64,000 nucleotides of DNA from Jeotgalibacillus sp. R-1-5s-1 (GTDB lineage: Bacteria > Bacillota > Bacilli > Bacillales > Jeotgalibacillaceae): positions 1 through 64,000 of the forward strand of contig NZ_SORW01000028.1 in assembly GCF_004405105.1 (NCBI RefSeq). The letters are read 5' to 3'. The notes under the pieces are model-generated. The model did no database searches. It saw only the letters and a program-made list of their open reading frames with translations, and had not been told where the DNA came from. Position numbers and translations under genes: made by a program. Below are positions 42,064 through 50,713 of the stretch, in pieces (position 1 is the stretch's first letter; every line of letters starts with the position of its first letter).

Positions 42064-43749
42064 TTACTTTTTAAAATGAAAAACAATCGATTCATAAGCA
42101 CGCAGCGGATATTGCTTGGCGTCACCTTTAACGTCATCATAGTTATGAATCAATACGTCAGGCTTGCCAAAACTGATAAGTCGCTCTGCCACCTCTTCAG
42201 GTAATGTAAAATCGACTGAGTGAGCATAGAAATTATTTACGATTAACAGCATTTCATTTTCCGTATTGCGCGTGTAGGCAAAGATAGAAGGATCATCAGC
42301 CAGCAGCAGCTCGTAGTTTCCGTCTGTTAAAATATCAATCTCTTTTCTCAGACGAATCAGTTTTTGATAGTGATAGAAGACGGACTCAGGATTATTAACC
42401 GCTGCTTCTGCATTAATATCAGTATAGTTTTTCGCAACAGGGATCCACGGTGTTCCGTTTGTAAAGCCGGCATTTTCAGTCGCATCCCACTGAACAGGTG
42501 TACGTGAGTTATCGCGTGATTTATGGCGCAGAATTTCGAGAATCTCTGATTCATTGCGACCCTCTTCTTTAAGAATGTTATAAATATTTAGCGACTCTAC
42601 GTCCCGATATTCATCGATTGTGGTGAATTTAGGATTAGTCATACCGAACTCTTCACCCTGATAAATATACGGTGTACCCTGCATCATGTGGATCACGGTT
42701 GCAAGCATTTTGGCTGATTCGTTGTGATACTCTCCGTCATTTCCGTAGCGGGAAACAACACGTGGCTGATCATGGTTACACCAGAATAGCGCGTTCCAGC
42801 CTCCACCTTCATTCATTCCCACCTGCCAGGTTGACAGAATATCCTTCAGTTGCAGGAAGTCAGCGTCTGCGACGGTCCACTTTTCACCGTTTGGATAATC
42901 CACTTTTAAGTGGTGAAAGTTAAACGTCATGCTGAGTTCCTGACGCTCAGGATTTGAATATTTGATACAGTGATCGATGGAGGTTGAGGACATTTCACCA
43001 ACCGTCAGAAGGTCATGTTTTGAAAACACTTCCCGGTTCATTTCGTGCATGTATTCATGAACTTTTGGACCATCTGTATAGAAGCGCCTGCCGTCACCAT
43101 CACCTGTTTCATCAGGAAAGTCCTGATTTTTTGAAATGAGGTTGATGACATCCAGCCTGAATCCGTCTACGCCTTTTTCTGCCCAGAAGTTCATCATGTC
43201 GTAAATTTTACGGCGAACTCGATCATTCTCCCAGTTGAGATCTGCCTGCGTGACATCAAACAGGTGAAGGTAGTATTGACCGGATGCTTCATCAAATTGC
43301 CACGCGTTTCCTCCGAATTTAGAGATCCAATTAGTCGGCTCGCTGCCATCAGGTTTTCCATCTTTCCAAATATAAAAATCACGGTACTCGCTGTCTTTTG
43401 ATTTGCGCGATTCCACGAACCACTCATGTTCCGTTGATGTATGATTGACGACAATGTCCATAATGATTTTGATTCCCCGGCTATGGGCTTCGCTCAGCAT
43501 ACGATCGAAATCCTCCATCGATCCGTATTCATCGTGGATGGAGAAATAGTCACTGATATCATAGCCATTATCACGCTGCGGAGATTTGTATGGGGGAGTC
43601 AGCCACAGAACATCGACTCCGAGTTCTTTTAAGTAATCAAGTTTTTCGGTGATGCCGTTTAAGTCGCCGACGCCATTACCGGTTGTGTCGTTGAAGCTTT
43701 TCGGGTAGATTTGATAAACGACTGCTTTTTTCCACCATGGTTGTGTCAT
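42064..43749 (-). CDS. treA: Trehalose-6-phosphate hydrolase (alpha,alpha-phosphotrehalase)
   Basis: A 561-residue GH13 enzyme. Visible conserved regions are DVLWLTPPYKSPQRDNGYDISDY, IIMDIVVNHTS, VDGFRLDVIN (nucleophile Asp), LTVGEMSS (acid/base Glu) and WCNHDQPRVVSRYG (third acid). It cuts cytoplasmic trehalose 6-phosphate into glucose and glucose 6-phosphate. Upstream on the same strand is treP, whose product makes the substrate. A hairpin and a repeat element lie in the 231-base gap between them. Close relatives (oligo-1,6-glucosidases) are less likely given the treP and treR neighbours. Confidence 0.93.
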   Translation of the reverse strand: MTQPWWKKAVVYQIYPKSFNDTTGNGVGDLNGITEKLDYLKELGVDVLWLTPPYKSPQRDNGYDISDYFSIHDEYGSMEDFDRMLSEAHSRGIKIIMDIVVNHTSTEHEWFVESRKSKDSEYRDFYIWKDGKPDGSEPTNWISKFGGNAWQFDEASGQYYLHLFDVTQADLNWENDRVRRKIYDMMNFWAEKGVDGFRLDVINLISKNQDFPDETGDGDGRRFYTDGPKVHEYMHEMNREVFSKHDLLTVGEMSSTSIDHCIKYSNPERQELSMTFNFHHLKVDYPNGEKWTVADADFLQLKDILSTWQVGMNEGGGWNALFWCNHDQPRVVSRYGNDGEYHNESAKMLATVIHMMQGTPYIYQGEEFGMTNPKFTTIDEYRDVESLNIYNILKEEGRNESEILEILRHKSRDNSRTPVQWDATENAGFTNGTPWIPVAKNYTDINAEAAVNNPESVFYHYQKLIRLRKEIDILTDGNYELLLADDPSIFAYTRNTENEMLLIVNNFYAHSVDFTLPEEVAERLISFGKPDVLIHNYDDVKGDAKQYPLRAYESIVFHFKK

Positions 43750-43784
43750 GTTGAGTCACTCCTTAGTTTGTTTATTAAAACCGT

Positions 43785-43880
43785 GCCGGGAAATGGTTCG
43801 CTTTCCGCGGTCGCGCGATGAGCCTGCTGTGCTGCGCGCAGTCAGTCTCGTCTGTCGTTTCCCTGCCGCAATAGTTTTGC
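43785..43880. repeat. Partial Bacillales-type GC-rich intergenic repeat
   Basis: The stretch includes CGCTTTCCGCGG, then GATGAGCCTGCTGTGCTG and CAGTCTCGTCTGTCG. It resembles the family of GC-rich imperfect palindromic elements scattered in Bacillales genomes, of which a fuller copy lies at 57.4 kb. This copy is diverged and lacks clear terminal inverted repeats. It lies between treA and treP. Confidence 0.5.
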
Positions 43881-43934
43881 CATTCTCCGGACACCGAAAG
43901 TTTTACTGTCAAATCAATAATCAATAATCAATCA

Positions 43935-43972
43935 CCTAAAAATAAAGCGCCCGCATCAGATGCGAACGCTTA
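43935..43972 (-). terminator. Terminator-like hairpin after treP
   Basis: On the minus strand AAGCGTTCGCAT, a CTG loop and ATGCGGGCGCTT precede TATTTTTA. The stem has two central mismatches. It lies just past the treP stop, so treA would be expressed by read-through or from its own start. Confidence 0.7.
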
Positions 43973-43980
43973 TGGACTTT

Positions 43981-45417
43981 TTACTCCAGTTCACCTTTTT
44001 TGATGAACATTGTATAGAGGAGAGTCAGTACGAATGGTACGACGATGACGATTGCCATACCGATTCCAAAGATCGCCCAGAACTCTGCCTGAATGGAGAT
44101 GATTCCAGGGACACCACCGACACCGATTGAGTTAGCAAGAACAAAGTTAGCGCCAAGCAGTGTACCTGCAATGGCTGAACCAATCAGTGCGCAGATGAAT
44201 GGAAACTTGTATCGTAAGTTAACACCGAACAACGCAGGCTCTGTAACGCCAAGCCATGCTGAGATACCGGATGAGCTGGCCAGTCCGCGAAGTTTTTCGT
44301 CCTTACGCTTCATTAAGAAGGTAGCTGCGAAAATGGCAAATGCTGCAGATCCCTGTGCGATATTTGACAGTGCAAGGATTGGCCACAGGAATGTCCCGCC
44401 CTGATCTGAAATCAGCTGAAGATCGACTGGAAGGAATGTGTGGTGCATACCTGTGATAACAAGTACTGCATAGAATCCTCCGTAAATGAATCCTCCAAGC
44501 CATCCAAGGTTTTCAAACATCCAGATAACAGCTCCTGTTACCGCCGTACCTGCTGCGAATGTTAATGGTCCAATGACAATGAATGCTGCAAAACCGGTAA
44601 TCAGAATCGATACAGGTGCCACAACAAGTAATTTAATGGAGTCATGAACGCGCTTATCAAGAAATTTCTCAATGAGTGCGTATAAATAGGCTGCCACTAA
44701 AACAGGCAAAACTTGTCCCTGATAACCGATGGATTCAACAGTTAATCCGAATAAATTCCATGTTGGCACGTTGCCTTCTTCAAGTGCTGCCGGATAATCG
44801 TAAGCACTTAAGAGCGCGGGGTGCACAAGGACAAGACCAAGTACGATCCCCATCAATGGATTTCCGCCAAAGCGTTTAACGGCTGACCATCCTATTAGTG
44901 CGGGCAGGAAGGTAAATGCCGCGCTGGCTATGACGTTGATGACTTCTGCAATATCGGCCCATTGTGGATATGTCACAATTAATGGATCGGGACCGAAAAG
45001 GTTCTCTGCTGTTAATACGTTGTTTAATCCGAGTAATAAACCGGCTGTTACGATAGCAGGAAGAATCGGAATAAAAATATCAGCAAGCAGTTTCACTAGA
45101 CGTTGCAGCGGGTTCATTTTCTTTGCGGCTGCGTTTTTAACATCATCCTTGGATACTTCCTGAATGCCTGTTTCTTCAGCCAACACTTTATAAACTTTAT
45201 CAACAAGACCCTGACCAATCACGACCTGAAACTGTCCACTGTTTGAGAAAGATCCTTTAACAAGATCAATGGACTCGAGTTTTTTCTTGTCGACCTTGCT
45301 TTCATCATGAAGAACAAAGCGGAGTCTGGTGACACAGTGTGTAGCTGTATCGATGTTTTCCTGTCCGCCGATTGCTTCAACAATCTGACGTACCTGTTCA
45401 CGATTTACATCGCTCAT
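43981..45417 (-). CDS. treP: Trehalose-specific PTS enzyme IIBC component
   Basis: A 478-residue protein. The EIIB domain (1-85) has the phosphocysteine C28 in ATHCVTRLRFVL. The EIIC domain (about 105-475) has around ten membrane helices and the sugar-binding GMHHTFLPVDLQLI and VTEPALFGVNLRYKFPF. There is no EIIA domain, so EIIA is borrowed, as in B. subtilis TreP. It imports trehalose as trehalose 6-phosphate. RBS GGGAGG. A cre site and a TreR-type operator lie directly upstream. Confidence 0.93.
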   Translation of the reverse strand: MSDVNREQVRQIVEAIGGQENIDTATHCVTRLRFVLHDESKVDKKKLESIDLVKGSFSNSGQFQVVIGQGLVDKVYKVLAEETGIQEVSKDDVKNAAAKKMNPLQRLVKLLADIFIPILPAIVTAGLLLGLNNVLTAENLFGPDPLIVTYPQWADIAEVINVIASAAFTFLPALIGWSAVKRFGGNPLMGIVLGLVLVHPALLSAYDYPAALEEGNVPTWNLFGLTVESIGYQGQVLPVLVAAYLYALIEKFLDKRVHDSIKLLVVAPVSILITGFAAFIVIGPLTFAAGTAVTGAVIWMFENLGWLGGFIYGGFYAVLVITGMHHTFLPVDLQLISDQGGTFLWPILALSNIAQGSAAFAIFAATFLMKRKDEKLRGLASSSGISAWLGVTEPALFGVNLRYKFPFICALIGSAIAGTLLGANFVLANSIGVGGVPGIISIQAEFWAIFGIGMAIVIVVPFVLTLLYTMFIKKGELE

Positions 45418-45429
45418 ATTTTAACCTCC

Positions 45430-45444
45430 CGTAAACGTTTTCAA
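45430..45444 (-). promoter_or_regulatory. Catabolite-responsive element (cre) before treP
   Basis: TTGAAAACGTTTACG on the minus strand fits the CcpA consensus (WTGNAANCGNWNNCW) closely, except for the final base. It lies between the promoter and the RBS of treP, a position that would block transcription elongation when glucose is present. Confidence 0.8.
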
Positions 45445-45526
45445 ATTCATGGCGAATTCCCTGTATCCTATATTCCCTGTATAAGAGAAATTACTCCGGG
45501 AAACAGCGCTTTCATATTGCTCCTTC

Positions 45527-45556
45527 ATCCTATTACGTGTATATACAAGTTGTCAA
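45527..45556 (-). promoter_or_regulatory. treP promoter with TreR-type operator in its spacer
   Basis: A -35 TTGACA (45551-45556) and -10 TAGGAT (45527-45532) are 18 bases apart. Inside the spacer lies the palindrome TGTATATACA (45538-45547), which matches the core of the B. subtilis TreR operator as I recall it. TreR bound here would exclude RNA polymerase. Confidence 0.75.
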
Positions 45557-45863
45557 TGATTCGGCTTATGCCGACAATCGTCATATTATTTCGACATCCG
45601 GATATATTGGATATTTTTTGAAATAATTTGTTATTTATGTTTGCTTTAATGATGCTAAAGAATTAAAATGAAATCACGATATAGTACTTTTGTTTTATTT
45701 GAAAGAAAGGATTCTTCATGTGTCACAAAATCTGCGTATTTTGTGAACGTTTTTTAACATGATATAGGATTATTTAGCCCGGAAAATCGTCCAGTAAAAG
45801 AGTGTTCGGATGAGAACATGTTGCTTTTTGCCAATGGATTCTGAATTTTGGGAGTGAATCGAA
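45557..45863. promoter_or_regulatory. Upstream region of the partner-switching operon with an inverted repeat
   Basis: About 300 A/T-rich bases between the treP promoter and the kinase-like gene. A perfect nine-base inverted repeat, TCACAAAAT (45723-45731) and ATTTTGTGA (45738-45746) with a six-base spacer, overlaps a possible -35 TTGTGA. TATAGG 16 bases on could be the -10. It is therefore a candidate operator for the signalling operon. No gene is supported here. Confidence 0.45.
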
Positions 45864-46817
45864 ATGAATTGGCTGTCATTTAGCGTAATTCGGAAGTTAA
45901 GACAGAGTATTTTTCCGTTTTCACCATCCGAACAGTCTGTTGATCACCTTCTTTACAGGATAAAGGCCGGGTTTTTAGCCATGCAATGTGGTAAAAAGCT
46001 TGGGAGCACAAAACAGCAGCAGGACGAGCTGTTTTATGATGCGCTTGTGCAATCACCCGACAGCCTGCTGCAATCAAAGGATCCATTGTACTCCGCAGTT
46101 GCACAAATGATTGAGTGGGAAAGCGCAGAGGTGGATCTTCCGGAAAAAATCTCAAATTATCACGTGCCGGACGATTTAAAAAAAGCCATGCTTGATGTTT
46201 ATTTTGAAACGAAGCATGAGCTGTTCCCTTCCGGAAAACCCGGGGTAAGTGTCACGAGTGTACCGGATTCCTGGGAGATATACCGTGATGTTATTTATGC
46301 AGCAACCCAGGAGAAGCTGCTTCTGATTCGTAAGGAAGAGATTGAGTTCTATAAAACTGGAGAAGTGCTTTTAGAGTATATGATCCGCAAAAGATCAGAT
46401 ATTGCAGATGTGAGAAATATGGCGCGGCAGTGCTTTGAGGACAGGGGTTATTCCAAATCTGTCATGATGAGCTGTCTTCTCGCTCTTTCAGAAGCACTGA
46501 CAAATGTATTCAAGCATGCAAAACATGGCAGTATGAAGCTTGTTGAGGATGATCATCTGTCTCTTCATTTTATAATTGAAGATCAAGGTCCTGGTATTGC
46601 TTTGGAAAATCTGCCTAAAGCGACACTTCTGAATGGATTTTCAACTGGGAAGTCACTTGGTCAGGGTTTTAACGTGATGTTGAAGGTAGCTTCTAAATTA
46701 CGTCTTTATACAGATAATCAGGGAACGTCCTTAATTATTTCATTTGATCAGCCGATGGATAAAGAAAAGGATTCGGACCGGCAGAATGATCAATACTCTG
46801 CCTTGCCCCATTATTAG
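45864..46817 (+). CDS. RsbW/RsbT-type serine kinase with an unrecognised N-terminal domain
   Basis: A 317-residue cytoplasmic protein. Residues about 1-165 are helical and unrecognised. The C-terminal HATPase fold (about 180-295) has the N-box LALSEALTNVFKHA, the G1 box EDQGPGIALENLP and the glycine-rich lid FSTGKSLGQGFNVM, the pattern of RsbT/RsbW switch-protein kinases. It should phosphorylate a STAS protein on serine, and such a gene lies four positions on (50.4 kb) with an opposing PP2C phosphatase. The N-terminal half may bind an output partner or sense a signal. RBS GGGAG. It is the first gene of the set. Confidence 0.8.
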   Translation: MNWLSFSVIRKLRQSIFPFSPSEQSVDHLLYRIKAGFLAMQCGKKLGSTKQQQDELFYDALVQSPDSLLQSKDPLYSAVAQMIEWESAEVDLPEKISNYHVPDDLKKAMLDVYFETKHELFPSGKPGVSVTSVPDSWEIYRDVIYAATQEKLLLIRKEEIEFYKTGEVLLEYMIRKRSDIADVRNMARQCFEDRGYSKSVMMSCLLALSEALTNVFKHAKHGSMKLVEDDHLSLHFIIEDQGPGIALENLPKATLLNGFSTGKSLGQGFNVMLKVASKLRLYTDNQGTSLIISFDQPMDKEKDSDRQNDQYSALPHY

Positions 46818-46835
46818 GTTCAGGAGGGATAGAGG

Positions 46836-48212
46836 ATGAATAAATATACACCATTGAGAAAACAATTCCTCTATTGGACGTTCGGTGCTGTAGTGATTGT
46901 AGCAGTTATATCATTCAGTATTCAGCTCGTTATGATCAACCAGCAAGTGGAAAAAAACACAGAACTATATGCTGATTTTGTTTCCCAGGAGTTCTTATCA
47001 AGACTTGAACAGTCTGAAAAAGTGGCTGGTTCCATGAATCAGCAGCTGGATCGGACCTTGGACGTTACAGCCCAGCTTATTTATACGGAAATTGATCGGA
47101 TCGGATTTAATAGTCTGACTGAAGATTCTGCAAATGAATTATTAAATGATTTCAATCTGGAGCAGATTGAGGTCATAGACAATGTGAGCGGAGACTCTCT
47201 CGTCTTCAATTCAGATCAGTCCACGCCTGCAATGTTATCTTCAATTGGCGGTGAGTCCGCTGATAAAGTTAATTACAGCAATGGAGCGTTACACATCTAT
47301 CTAACACCTGTGATGGAAGACCGCCTTCTAATAGAAGAAATTACGGGAACTGATTCCGTCATTGATGAGATGAAAGATAGCATTCCGGTGTTGAAGGAGG
47401 CAGCTGTTTTTTCAAGAGGAACGGATGGAGACTGGTTACTGATCTCAGGTTCAGTCACAACGTTAAAGCATAGTGGCCTGAATCGACTTGGTTCAACATC
47501 AGCAGAAACAGGAGATATGTATCATCGCGTTTTTCTCTCAAAAGATGAATCGACAGCTGTTTACTTTTCACTGGATCGATCCTCTATTTATTTGCCTGTA
47601 TATAGAAATGCACTCATTTTTCTTGCTTTACGTTTATTAACGATTACCCTGTTTGTGTTTTTGATCATCAGGTTTTTTAACAAAATATCCTCGATGATCC
47701 AGGAGCTGATTAATCAGGTTTCGAAATTGGAAGGTGGGGATTTGACTGCGAGAAGTTCCCTTAGGGACAAAGGAGAACTTGGCAGACTGTCTCTCAGTCT
47801 GAATCGCATGTCGAGCCGCTGGAATAAGATGATGTCGGCAGCCGGCAACTATACACTTCAGACTCAGCGGATGTCTGTCCTGCTGGAGAAGGAAACCGTT
47901 TACTCTGCAGACCGCCTGTCAGAGATCACGGTGGAAACCGCGCTGATCAATCGTCATGAAAAAGAGGAGGCTTTATTACTTTTACAGGACGCAGAAAATT
48001 TTATCAAAATGTACGCCCCTTCTCAAAATCAGTCGAATTATCTGCAGAAGGTTAAATCGATTAAACAGCTTGTGGAATCAAAATCAACGGCTGCTGCAGA
48101 GGCAGCAATAACAGTCAATAACACCCTGAAATCACTGCATCATCAGGCAGAGGAGCTCGCAGATACGTCACAGGAAATGCTCGAACTCATTGATACTTTC
48201 AGGGTGGAATGA
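46836..48212 (+). CDS. Membrane sensor with extracytoplasmic domain, HAMP and coiled coil
   Basis: A 458-residue protein. One membrane helix lies near 13-35 (LYWTFGAVVIVAVISFSIQ), an outer sensor region at about 36-258, and a second helix at about 260-282 (LRLLTITLFVFLIIRF). A HAMP domain (about 283-335, KLEGGDLTARSS, GELGRLSLSLNRM) and a helical, coiled-coil tail to the end follow. There is no kinase, phosphatase, cyclase or chemoreceptor signalling tip. It probably passes an outside signal by contact to the switch proteins encoded around it. RBS AGGAGGGATAGAGG; 18 bases after the kinase-like gene. Confidence 0.8.
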   Translation: MNKYTPLRKQFLYWTFGAVVIVAVISFSIQLVMINQQVEKNTELYADFVSQEFLSRLEQSEKVAGSMNQQLDRTLDVTAQLIYTEIDRIGFNSLTEDSANELLNDFNLEQIEVIDNVSGDSLVFNSDQSTPAMLSSIGGESADKVNYSNGALHIYLTPVMEDRLLIEEITGTDSVIDEMKDSIPVLKEAAVFSRGTDGDWLLISGSVTTLKHSGLNRLGSTSAETGDMYHRVFLSKDESTAVYFSLDRSSIYLPVYRNALIFLALRLLTITLFVFLIIRFFNKISSMIQELINQVSKLEGGDLTARSSLRDKGELGRLSLSLNRMSSRWNKMMSAAGNYTLQTQRMSVLLEKETVYSADRLSEITVETALINRHEKEEALLLLQDAENFIKMYAPSQNQSNYLQKVKSIKQLVESKSTAAAEAAITVNNTLKSLHHQAEELADTSQEMLELIDTFRVE

Positions 48213-48252
48213 CAATAGACGCTATTTAATTTGATACAGGCAGGTGACAATC

Positions 48253-50379
48253 ATGCAAAGTGTTGTAGCCAAGGGGAAAAGTATACAGGAAGCAGTTCAG
48301 ATTGGCATAGATCTGATGGAAGTCACTAAAAAAGAAGTCAATATAGAAATTCTCCAGGCCCCATCAAAAGGATTTATGAAGATTGGATCAAAAGAAGCGA
48401 TAGTAAGACTGACCAAACTCGAAACGGCTGTTACAGCTGAAAAAGCCACACAGGTTCAACAGGATCAGGTGCAAATGATCCCGCCTGAAAAAGAGTTGCA
48501 CACTGCATCAGACGACTGGTTCAGTAAAGCAGAATCATTTGTTGAGGAACTGGATATCGATAAGATTGAAATCCAACAGCCTGAGATGAAAAAAACACCG
48601 GATCATTCAAGTGAGGAACTGCTCCTTAAAAATGGTTCAGTCTGGGTGAAGGACGGAAAATTGATGATGCAGCCAGGAACTGAGAAGCTTCCTGTCGTAT
48701 CCATGACAAAAGGCATTCGTCTTTTCAGGAATCACGAACTAGTTGAAGAACCTGTAATCATTCTTTCACCTAAGGATGATTACAGGCTTGAAGCCTTTGA
48801 CGAGGAGAAAGAAACAGAATGGTCTCTTGAAGTGACACAGGATAAGCTGAAAGCTTTTTTACATGTGAATCCCGGGTACACGATTAAAAGAACCATTGAT
48901 GATTTAGAGCCGCTTCCGCAGCTGACGCTGACCTGCACAGAAGAAAAGACGATAAAACAGACTTTAACAGAGCCCATGATTAAAGAAGCAATGCAGGAAA
49001 GGTCTATCCTTCAAAATATTGATCGGATTGAATTGTTAAGAGCGCTGCGAAATGAAGAACCTTCTGATTACACGATCGCAAGAGGTGTAGCACCGGTTGA
49101 AGGAAAAGATGGATGGCTGGAGTTAAAGGTGGATACGGATGTAAAAGAGGGATTAAAAGAAGGTGAACACGGTAAAGTGAATTTCAGGGAAACGAAAGTG
49201 TTTCCGATGATTGACACAGGTGAAATTATCGCGTTAGTTCATCCCCCTGAAGAAGGGTCAGCCGGCTATTCTGTATATAGTGAATCTCTCCCGCCCAAGC
49301 CTGTTTTTCCGATTGTGTTAAGGCTTGGAAAAGGAGTGAAATTAATCGGCGACCATGTCGTAGCGAAGGAATTCGGAAGGCCTCATATTGAATCCAAGGG
49401 TCAGCTGATTAAGATCTCGATCATGCCTAAGCTGCTACATAATGGGGATGTAAATCTCTCATCCGGTAATATCTCCTTCTTAGGGGATATTGAAATTACG
49501 GGTGAAATAGATACAGGTATGAAGGTCGAAGCCCAGGGGAACCTTGTGATTGGAAAGAATATTCAGGGATCGGTTTGCACGGCGACGGGATCCATTACGG
49601 TGACCGGAAACATCACAGCCTCTGATGTGTCTGCAGGAAAGAATAATATGATTACTTCAAAGCTGGCGATGCTTACAGGAGCCTTAAAACAGGACATTGA
49701 CAGGATTATCGCGGTCATCATTCAACTGATTAATTCACCGAGTTTTAAGACCACCGACTTTCCCAAAGGCGGTCTACAGCCGCTTGTCAGAATCTTGCTG
49801 GAAAAGAAATTTAATGATTTTATACCGCGGGCTAAGCTTTATGTACAGCTTGTCAGGGAAGGCAGAGCCAAGCTGGATGACGAACGCTGGAAAGAAACGG
49901 CTGAACAAATCTCTAATTTATTTCTTACACTGTCAACCAAAGCTGTTTCCATAGAAGTATTTACACATTTATCTCATCATCTCGGAGCGTTACATGAAGA
50001 GTCAGAGATGTTTGATGAATCAAGATCGACGATTGAGTGTACGAACGTACTGAACAGCCGGATTCATGCCGGTGGAGATCTTTATATCAGCGGTCAAAGC
50101 TGTATTCACTCCCGTATCCATTCCGGTGGATTTATGACGATTAACGGTTCGTTAAGAGGCGGTGAGGCCTACGCTGAAAAAGGAATGTATATTGGTGAAA
50201 CAGGTGCTGAAAGCGGAACACCAACCAATCTTGCAGTCCCGTCGGGTGCGGTCATTAAAATTGCAAACGCACTTGAAGGGACCATTCTCCGTATCGGAAA
50301 TCGGAAAATTGTTTTGACACAGGATTATTCCGGTTTGAAAGCCAGGCTGAATGCCAAAGGAATGATTGAGCTTCGCTGA
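48253..50379 (+). CDS. FapA (DUF342) family protein with Jag-N-like N-terminal domain, copy 1
   Basis: About 709 residues. The start at 48253 follows AGGTGACAATC; a GTG nine bases before overlaps the RBS. Residues 1-52 (AKGKSIQEAVQIGIDLMEV, KGFMKIGSKEAIVRL) resemble the Jag-N domain of KhpB/Jag proteins. The rest is the FapA polymerising region: a beta domain (about 250-360, with ARGVAPVEGKDGWLELKVDTD), a beta-solenoid like part (GNISFLGDIEITGEIDTGMK), a helical hairpin insert (about 470-580) and a final solenoid (AGGDLYISGQSC, NGSLRGGEAYAEKGMY). FapA homologues affect flagellar placement in Vibrio. Here the gene lies between the HAMP sensor and STAS genes. Confidence 0.85.
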   Translation: MQSVVAKGKSIQEAVQIGIDLMEVTKKEVNIEILQAPSKGFMKIGSKEAIVRLTKLETAVTAEKATQVQQDQVQMIPPEKELHTASDDWFSKAESFVEELDIDKIEIQQPEMKKTPDHSSEELLLKNGSVWVKDGKLMMQPGTEKLPVVSMTKGIRLFRNHELVEEPVIILSPKDDYRLEAFDEEKETEWSLEVTQDKLKAFLHVNPGYTIKRTIDDLEPLPQLTLTCTEEKTIKQTLTEPMIKEAMQERSILQNIDRIELLRALRNEEPSDYTIARGVAPVEGKDGWLELKVDTDVKEGLKEGEHGKVNFRETKVFPMIDTGEIIALVHPPEEGSAGYSVYSESLPPKPVFPIVLRLGKGVKLIGDHVVAKEFGRPHIESKGQLIKISIMPKLLHNGDVNLSSGNISFLGDIEITGEIDTGMKVEAQGNLVIGKNIQGSVCTATGSITVTGNITASDVSAGKNNMITSKLAMLTGALKQDIDRIIAVIIQLINSPSFKTTDFPKGGLQPLVRILLEKKFNDFIPRAKLYVQLVREGRAKLDDERWKETAEQISNLFLTLSTKAVSIEVFTHLSHHLGALHEESEMFDESRSTIECTNVLNSRIHAGGDLYISGQSCIHSRIHSGGFMTINGSLRGGEAYAEKGMYIGETGAESGTPTNLAVPSGAVIKIANALEGTILRIGNRKIVLTQDYSGLKARLNAKGMIELR

Positions 50380-50398
50380 TCAGGAGAGGAGGAAAACA

Positions 50399-50713
50399 AT
50401 GCTGCATTATACGATTGATCAAACAGGTCCGTCAGCTACGGTTTATTTTGATGGGGACCTTGATATTGATACAACGGAGCTCATAGAAATTGAGCTGACT
50501 GATCTTTTACAGAAATTTGACAGAATTGCGATTGAATTTCAGGACGTCCGTTTTGTGGATTCATCTGGAATGGGACTGCTTTTAACCTTAGTACAGTCCC
50601 TTAAAGCTGAAGGGAAGGGTGTTTACATTAAACGGGTAAGAGAAGATGTAATGGAAGTTTTCGAATTGTTGCAGATCCCGGAAATTCTCGGAAGGAATAC
50701 ATTTATCCGATGA
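50399..50713 (+). CDS. STAS-domain anti-sigma factor antagonist-like protein
   Basis: A 104-residue single-domain protein from the ATG at 50399 (RBS GGAGAGGAGG). The frame open from 50366 has no ribosome site. The motif FVDSSGMGLLLTLV is diagnostic; by analogy with SpoIIAA the phosphorylated serine would be S56. It should bind its partner when unphosphorylated, be inactivated by the RsbW/T-like kinase of this operon and be restored by the PP2C phosphatase that overlaps it by four bases. No sigma factor gene is nearby, so the final target is unknown. Confidence 0.9.
   Translation: MLHYTIDQTGPSATVYFDGDLDIDTTELIEIELTDLLQKFDRIAIEFQDVRFVDSSGMGLLLTLVQSLKAEGKGVYIKRVREDVMEVFELLQIPEILGRNTFIR

Noticed and set aside
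45864-46817. Two-component histidine kinase
   Set aside because: There is an ATPase fold but no dimerisation helix with a phospho-histidine. The N-box and lid fit serine kinases of the RsbT/RsbW type, and a STAS substrate is encoded in the same operon.
46836-48212. Methyl-accepting chemotaxis protein
   Set aside because: The membrane and HAMP layout is similar, but the cytoplasmic tail after HAMP is too short and lacks the conserved chemoreceptor hairpin tip.
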